DNA from: Deltaproteobacteria bacterium
GTDB taxonomy: Bacteria > Desulfobacterota > Desulfovibrionia > Desulfovibrionales > Desulfovibrionaceae
DNA length: 39,250 nucleotides
NCBI GenBank assembly: GCA_031264465.1
Contig: JAISDX010000003.1
Span: forward strand, 1 to 39,250
Direction of reading: 5' to 3'
This document shows positions 31,843 to 39,250 of this stretch, one piece after another. The notes under the pieces are model-generated. The model did no database searches, had not been told where the DNA came from, and was given only the letters and a program-made list of their open reading frames with translations. Positions within the stretch are counted from its first letter, which is position 1. Every line of letters begins with the position of its first letter. Both the position numbers and the translations under genes were made by a program.

Positions 31843-33099
31843 TTACGGTTTCTTGAGCAAGGCGCTCAAAAGCAGGGCCAGGCCGGCGAAGCTCAGCATG
31901 GCCAGGGACATGGCGCTATAGCCGCCGGTAGCCATATAGAGTTTCCCGGCCAGATAGGGACCAAGTACGGAGGCGGATATTACGCTGCAATTCAGAAGGC
32001 TGAAATTCAGCGAGTAGCTTTTCATGCCGTAGAACAGGCTGGCGATGGCGGCGGTGCAGGAAGCCGTGGCTCCGTAGCCCAGTCCGGCCCAGGCAAAAGC
32101 CAGACAAAGCAGGAGCAGGCTGCCGCCCTTGATGGACAGCATGGTAACGGCCGAGGCGGCTATGAAGCAAAAGCATACGCCGCGCATGAGGATTTTGCGG
32201 CCGTACCGATCCAGCGCCAGCCCGCTAAAGAGCCGGCCAAGCCCGTTGCAGGCGGCGATGATTCCGGCCAGGGCTCCGGTCTGCCCGGCCGCCGCCCCCA
32301 GGTCTTGCAGCAGCGGGACGGCGTGTCCCATCAGCATGAGGCCGGTGGCATAGATCAGCGTCGCCCAGGCGAAATAAACGTAAAAGGAACGGCGCCGGAT
32401 CATCTCGGGCGTGGTCAGTTCCAGGCGCTTTTCCGCCGGAGCTTTTTTCCCTTCGGGCGCCGGCGGAAATTCCACTCCCTGGCCGGGCGGCGCTATGAAA
32501 AAGGAGCCGAGCGCCAGACAGCCGCCGGTCATAAGCCCGCAAAAGCGCATGGCGAACTGCCAGTCAAAAGCGGCAATCATGGCGCTCCCGGCCGCGCTGA
32601 TCAGCATGCTGCCCAGGCCGAAGCCCATCATCAGCATACCCGAGGCCAGCCCCAGCCTGTCCGGAAACCAGCGCAGCATGGCGCTCAAGATAGCGTTGTA
32701 GGCGATGCCCAGCCCCAGGCCCATAAGAACGCCGTAGCCGATGTAAACTTCGGCCAGACTATCGGCGGTCGCTGCCAGAAAAAGACCGCCGCAGACCAGA
32801 ACGGCGCTGATGCGGATGTTCACCCGGCCAGCCCAGAACTTGCTGAAAATGCCGGTACAGATACAGCCGACGCAGAATGAGGCGAGGCAAATGGAAAAGG
32901 GCAGGGAGGTCTGGGCGCGATCCCAGCCGAACTGCCGCTCCAGCGACGGCATGAATATGGACCAACTGAAAAATATGCCCATGGAAAGGAACATGATTAT
33001 GGAAACGCCCAGCAACGGCCAGCGGCGCCGTATCGCCGGGGCGGCGCCGCCGCTTTCGCCGGGAGCGGCGGATTGGTAAATATTAAGGCTCGTGCTCAC
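31843..33099 (-). CDS. MFS carrier, oxalate/formate antiporter-like
   Basis: 418-residue membrane transporter with about 12 helices and a GTG start preceded by CGGAG. Helix 1 is PLLGVSIIMFLSMGIFFSWSIF, and the loop 2-3 type motif appears in NGLGRLFSGLALDRYGRKILMRG. The OxlT-type subfamily (monocarboxylate or dicarboxylate exchange) is suggested by GIFFSWSIFMPSLERQFGW. Placed between PFOR and butyrate kinase, it probably moves a small organic acid. The specific ligand is not known. Confidence 0.78.
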   Translation of the reverse strand: MSTSLNIYQSAAPGESGGAAPAIRRRWPLLGVSIIMFLSMGIFFSWSIFMPSLERQFGWDRAQTSLPFSICLASFCVGCICTGIFSKFWAGRVNIRISAVLVCGGLFLAATADSLAEVYIGYGVLMGLGLGIAYNAILSAMLRWFPDRLGLASGMLMMGFGLGSMLISAAGSAMIAAFDWQFAMRFCGLMTGGCLALGSFFIAPPGQGVEFPPAPEGKKAPAEKRLELTTPEMIRRRSFYVYFAWATLIYATGLMLMGHAVPLLQDLGAAAGQTGALAGIIAACNGLGRLFSGLALDRYGRKILMRGVCFCFIAASAVTMLSIKGGSLLLLCLAFAWAGLGYGATASCTAAIASLFYGMKSYSLNFSLLNCSVISASVLGPYLAGKLYMATGGYSAMSLAMLSFAGLALLLSALLKKP

Positions 33100-33161
33100 T
33101 GTGAACTCCGAAAAGTCGCGGATTGACGGTTGACGCGCAAACAGCCGCGTTTGCCACGCTG

Positions 33162-33202
33162 CCCGTCCGGCTTGCCGCGCTTGGCGCGGCGAGCCGGACG
33201 GG
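33162..33202. terminator. Long hairpin between PFOR and MFS genes
   Basis: CCCGTCCGGCT (33162-33172) pairs with AGCCGGACGGG (33192-33202), and inside it GCCGCGC pairs with GCGCGGC, leaving a 3-nt loop. About 19 of 20 pairs form. It lies 25 nt beyond the PFOR stop on the minus strand; without a T-run it more likely stabilises the PFOR mRNA or attenuates the downstream genes. Confidence 0.55.
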
Positions 33203-33227
33203 TTTATCAGGGAACCCGGTCGGCAGC

Positions 33228-36752
<3,525 letters not shown>

Positions 36753-36779
36753 TTTTTCTCCTTTTTTTGTTTTTTAATA

Positions 36780-36794
36780 TGTTGCAATGCAACA
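36780..36794. promoter_or_regulatory. 15-bp palindrome, candidate IclR operator
   Basis: TGTTGCA-a-TGCAACA is a perfect 15-bp palindrome, 28 nt upstream of the PFOR start and between the divergent PFOR and IclR genes. Operators of IclR regulators are often 15-bp palindromes of this shape. Confidence 0.55.
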
Positions 36795-36980
36795 CAACGT
36801 GGCGACTAGAAACACATGAATCATATTTCCTCCCAACCGTCAAGGCTTTACCCGGCAAATTTTTTGTGTCAGATCAGAACTGAAAATGCTGGCCGGCGGC
36901 CACGGGCGGTTTTTGAAGCTGAGGACATTTTAACTTTGAAAAAGCTGCAATGCCCGGCGGTCAGGGCGCAAGGAGCGAGC

Positions 36981-37772
36981 GTGAAGCCTGATTACGGAGC
37001 ACATGACGAGCAGGATAAAAAAATCATTAAAAGCCTGCTGAAGGCCTTGTCGGTCATTGAGCTGTTGTCCGAGCACAAAGAGCTTGGCATTACCGAAATC
37101 GCCAACCTTCTCGGCATGGACAAAAGCGCCGCCTACCGTATTCTGATGACGCTCAAGCGGAAAAATTTTGTGTTTTCCAACCCGGAGAATCAAAAATACC
37201 GTAACGGAGGCAAGTTTTACGCCATAGGGCAGAGTGTTTTGAAGCACCGCCACTTCAACCCGCTGTTGGAAGCCGAGTTGAGCAGACTGGCGGAAGAAAC
37301 CGGAGAGGTGGTGAATTTCGCCGTGCCGGACGGCATTGATATCCTGGTTCTGGCCGCCTGTGAAAGCGATGACTGGATGAACCCGGCCGCGCGCATAGGG
37401 CAGCGCCGCCCCATGTACTGCACTTCGCTGGGCAAGGCCGTATTGGCCCACTATGACCCGGAACACGCGCGCGCCCTGAGCGAACGCTTTGTTTACGAAG
37501 CTTTTACCGAGCGCACCATTACAAGCCCGGAGGCGCTGATGCGCGAGCTTGAAACCACCAGAGCGCGCGGCTACAGCCTTGACGATATGGAGTCGCACAA
37601 AAGTTTGTGCTGCGTGGGGATTCCTCTTCTGAACAGCTACGGGGACCCGTTGGGGGCGGTGAGCATTTCCATGTATTCGCTCAAGCGCGATGTGAACCCG
37701 GAAACCCAGCAACGTTACATCAGGCTGCTGCTGGAGGCTTCGGCCCGCCTGACGGCCGCCCTGAAAGGATAG
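36981..37772 (+). CDS. IclR-family transcriptional regulator
   Basis: 263 residues from a GTG at 36981 that has AAGGAG 5 nt upstream. The frame is open from 36816, but that extension looks non-coding. The winged helix (KSLLKALSVIELLSEHKELGITEIANLLGMDKSAAYRIL) is followed by the effector domain (GRIGQRRPMYCTSLGKAVLA region, RGYSLDDMESHKSLCCVGIPLLNSYGDPLGAVSIS). These regulators respond to small organic acids. Divergent from PFOR, it most likely governs the PFOR-MFS-buk genes through the palindrome at 36780. Confidence 0.88.
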   Translation: MKPDYGAHDEQDKKIIKSLLKALSVIELLSEHKELGITEIANLLGMDKSAAYRILMTLKRKNFVFSNPENQKYRNGGKFYAIGQSVLKHRHFNPLLEAELSRLAEETGEVVNFAVPDGIDILVLAACESDDWMNPAARIGQRRPMYCTSLGKAVLAHYDPEHARALSERFVYEAFTERTITSPEALMRELETTRARGYSLDDMESHKSLCCVGIPLLNSYGDPLGAVSISMYSLKRDVNPETQQRYIRLLLEASARLTAALKG

Positions 37773-38216
37773 GAGTCGGAATGCGGGTTTTCGAGTACGG
37801 CGCGGTTAATGATTGTATTTCTTCCCTGTCCCCATTGTTTCGGCATTAGGCCTGTTTTTTGCAATTTGCGCACAGGACGAGCATGGAAAAATTAACGAAA
37901 AGATTTCTTAAAAAAATTGCCCGGCAGCGTAAAAATAAAAAAAAACTTGCTTTCGCCGAGGCGGTAGATTATAGAAGAGACAGTTAAGGAGGGGGGGTAT
38001 CGCCAGTTGAAATCCAGGGTGAAATTGGATTTAACTAGCGGATTTTCCAAAGAGAATGTGAGGCCGGGCAGAGGGGAAACTGTTTGGCCGTTACATCGTA
38101 TCCTGCCATTATTGCGATTTTCGCACCCATCCTTAAAGATCCGCCCGTGTGGAGCGTTGTAGTATTGTTTATCGAGTAATTTCAATACAGATCAATACCT
38201 AGTAAAGGAGTAAGTT
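37773..38216. other. Intergenic region before the adhesin gene
   Basis: 444 nt of lower GC than the genes. It contains the small open frame at 37883-37987. It also has an inverted repeat AAATCCA/TGGATTT (about 38010-38032), and CAATAC elements near 38162-38198: GTATTG (38162-38167) opposite CAATAC (38183-38188), with a second CAATAC at 38193-38198. The latter could be operator sites for the adhesin. No riboswitch or tRNA was recognised. Confidence 0.45.
37883..37987 (+). CDS. Possible small basic protein
   Basis: A 34-codon frame from an ATG with AGGA about 7-10 nt before it. The product begins MEKLTKRFLKKIARQRKNKK and ends AEAVDYRRDS; it is very Lys/Arg-rich. The body is AT-rich. Nothing similar is recalled. 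It may be a genuine small protein or chance reading of an A-rich leader. Confidence 0.3.
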   Translation: MEKLTKRFLKKIARQRKNKKKLAFAEAVDYRRDS

Positions 38217-39250
38217 ATGGCTTCTGAAACTACTGAAAATACATCTGAAACCACCCGCCAGATCGTGGCCGTGCCCGCTCCCATAGCGGGCGAAGCCGTA
38301 GCCGTGCGCTCTGCGTCCGGCGCTGAACTGGATTTCGGTTTTAACCCGTCCGCCGCCGTCGTGTCGCGCGACGGCAACAGTCTGGTTTTTGAGCTGGACA
38401 ACGGCGGCACCGTCACCTTGGTAGGCTTTTTCGCGGTGGGCGACCAGCCCCTGCCCGACTTCCGTACGCCCGACGGCGTGCTGGTAGCCAGCCTGGATTT
38501 CTTCGCGGGCAGTGACATCGACGTCAGAACCGCCGCTCCGGGGGGAACGGCTCCTGGCAGCGGCGGCATCTCCAGCTATGATGATAATGCCGGTGCCATG
38601 TTGGGAGGGGTGGACCGGCTTGGAACCTCTAGCAACAGGTGGCAGTGGTCCTCGGATCAGGAAGAATTCACGAGATTTCAACAACTATCGGAATTACCCT
38701 CTCCCCCGCCGGTGATCGATATTTCTCTGGATGCCAACGGCAACGCGGCGGTGGCGATGGAAGGTTCGGACCTGGTCTTCGCCATCGGCCAGTCGGCGGC
38801 AAGCCTTTACAGCACCAGCGTCGACTGGAGCATCACGGTTCCGGCGACGGCGCCGGCCGGCTCGCATACGGCCAGCTTCGCCGATTTTGACGCAGCGCAG
38901 TTCTCCGCCAGGGGCATCAGCGCGGTCGACAACGGCGACGGCACCTGGACCCTGAGCGGCACGGCGACCATTGCGGCCGGCCAGACCAGCGCGGAAATCC
39001 GCATCCCGACCTATGACGACGTGATCGTTGAAGGCAACGAAAGCCTGAGCTTGATGCTTTTCAACGTGACCGGCGGGGCGCAACTGCCCGGCGGAGTGAC
39101 GGAATTTTCCTACACGGGCACGATCATCGATAATGATCTGCGGATTGGGCCGGTGGATCCCGGCAAGCCTGTCGACCCGACCGATCCTGACAGCTACGTG
39201 ACGGACGGCAACGCGGCGGTGGCGGTGGAAGGCAACAATCTGGTCTTCAC
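38217..39250 (+). CDS. LapA/BapA-like giant adhesin, N-terminal part (cut by window end)
   Basis: The frame is open to the window edge (344 codons). AAAGGAG lies 6 nt before the ATG. Residues 10-100 (RQIVAVPAPIAGEAVAVRSA ... GGTVTLVGFFAVGDQPLPDF) form the N-terminal retention-module type domain that holds type I-secreted adhesins in the outer membrane. A linker (about 105-165) follows. Next comes a Calx-beta-like repeat, DWSITVPATAPAGSHTASF ... GDGTWTLSGTATIAAGQTSAEI ... DDVIVEGNESLSLMLFNVTGG. GNAAVAMEGSDLVF recurs as GNAAVAVEGNNLVF about 157 residues later, so a tandem array probably continues. It is likely a biofilm or attachment factor. No Dinitrogenase-like LapG site was identified. Confidence 0.8.
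   Translation, partial: MASETTENTSETTRQIVAVPAPIAGEAVAVRSASGAELDFGFNPSAAVVSRDGNSLVFELDNGGTVTLVGFFAVGDQPLPDFRTPDGVLVASLDFFAGSDIDVRTAAPGGTAPGSGGISSYDDNAGAMLGGVDRLGTSSNRWQWSSDQEEFTRFQQLSELPSPPPVIDISLDANGNAAVAMEGSDLVFAIGQSAASLYSTSVDWSITVPATAPAGSHTASFADFDAAQFSARGISAVDNGDGTWTLSGTATIAAGQTSAEIRIPTYDDVIVEGNESLSLMLFNVTGGAQLPGGVTEFSYTGTIIDNDLRIGPVDPGKPVDPTDPDSYVTDGNAAVAVEGNNLVF

Noticed and set aside
36816-36980. N-terminal extension of the IclR frame from 36816
   Set aside because: The GTG at 36981 has an ideal AAGGAG and gives the normal IclR length; the extension has no regulator-like sequence and no ribosome site.
37860-37900. GCGCACAGGACGAGC as the start of a c-di-GMP riboswitch before the adhesin
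   Set aside because: The conserved GEMM core and the second helix are absent downstream.

Overview
The window looks like a chromosomal segment of an anaerobic, GC-rich deltaproteobacterium, most likely one of the Desulfovibrionaceae. This is inferred from gene content, not from a database match. The supporting genes are pyruvate:ferredoxin oxidoreductase, an anaerobic thiazole pathway using ThiH, hydrogenase maturation genes hypA and hypB, a free-standing IMP cyclohydrolase, lptE next to holA, and a LapA-like giant adhesin. No rRNA, tRNA or CRISPR array was seen.

Region by region. (1) 1-7900: a frameshifted transposase stub, then a minus-strand housekeeping run leuS-lptE-holA-radC, followed by lon from its own promoter. 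(2) 8035-9581: cobU, an inverted-repeat MITE-like element, and an Rrf2-type Fe-S regulator behind a very AT-rich promoter. (3) 9738-12052: rplM-rpsI (minus) and an HD-domain hydrolase (plus). (4) 12077-15600: a broken IS1595-type transposase joined to a visibly AT-rich island with a flavodoxin/ferredoxin protein, an in-frame acetyltransferase-cupin fusion, a PNPOx-like flavoprotein and an HxlR regulator. Their Shine-Dalgarno sites and base composition look Firmicute-like. (5) 15610-18885: a DinB-like protein, then convergent minus-strand hypA-hypB-tenA-smr. (6) 19022-21067: a candidate small RNA, a TPR protein and an AMIN-domain membrane protein. (7) 21087-25719: a complete THI-box (TPP) riboswitch with a terminator controlling thiS-thiG-thiH-thiF-thiE-thiD. 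(8) 25747-26444: a vapBC toxin-antitoxin pair. (9) 26490-29867 (minus): ribF, an unknown exported protein, an orphan TctC-like binding protein and a YiiX-type hydrolase. (10) 30001-37772: purH (cyclohydrolase part), then butyrate kinase, an MFS carrier and PFOR on the minus strand, divergent from an IclR regulator with a 15-bp palindrome between them. (11) 37883-39250: a possible tiny basic protein and the start of a large LapA/BapA-like adhesin running off the window.

How the genes fit together. The thi operon makes the thiazole half of thiamin (ThiS, G, H, F), phosphorylates the pyrimidine (ThiD) and joins the two (ThiE). ThiC is absent here, so the pyrimidine must come from elsewhere in the genome or from salvage, to which TenA, translationally coupled to hypB, could contribute. 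The IclR/PFOR/MFS/butyrate-kinase block reads as an inducible module that could import a small organic acid, convert a 2-oxoacid to acyl-CoA and recover ATP through an acyl phosphate. The phosphotransacylase that this would require is not in the window.

The observations most worth a second look are the MITE-like element and its isolated 18-bp end, which supplies the start codon of the AMIN gene; the acetyltransferase-cupin fusion that keeps an internal ribosome binding site; the candidate RNA at 19022-19134; and the IclR-PFOR-MFS-Buk module with its palindrome.
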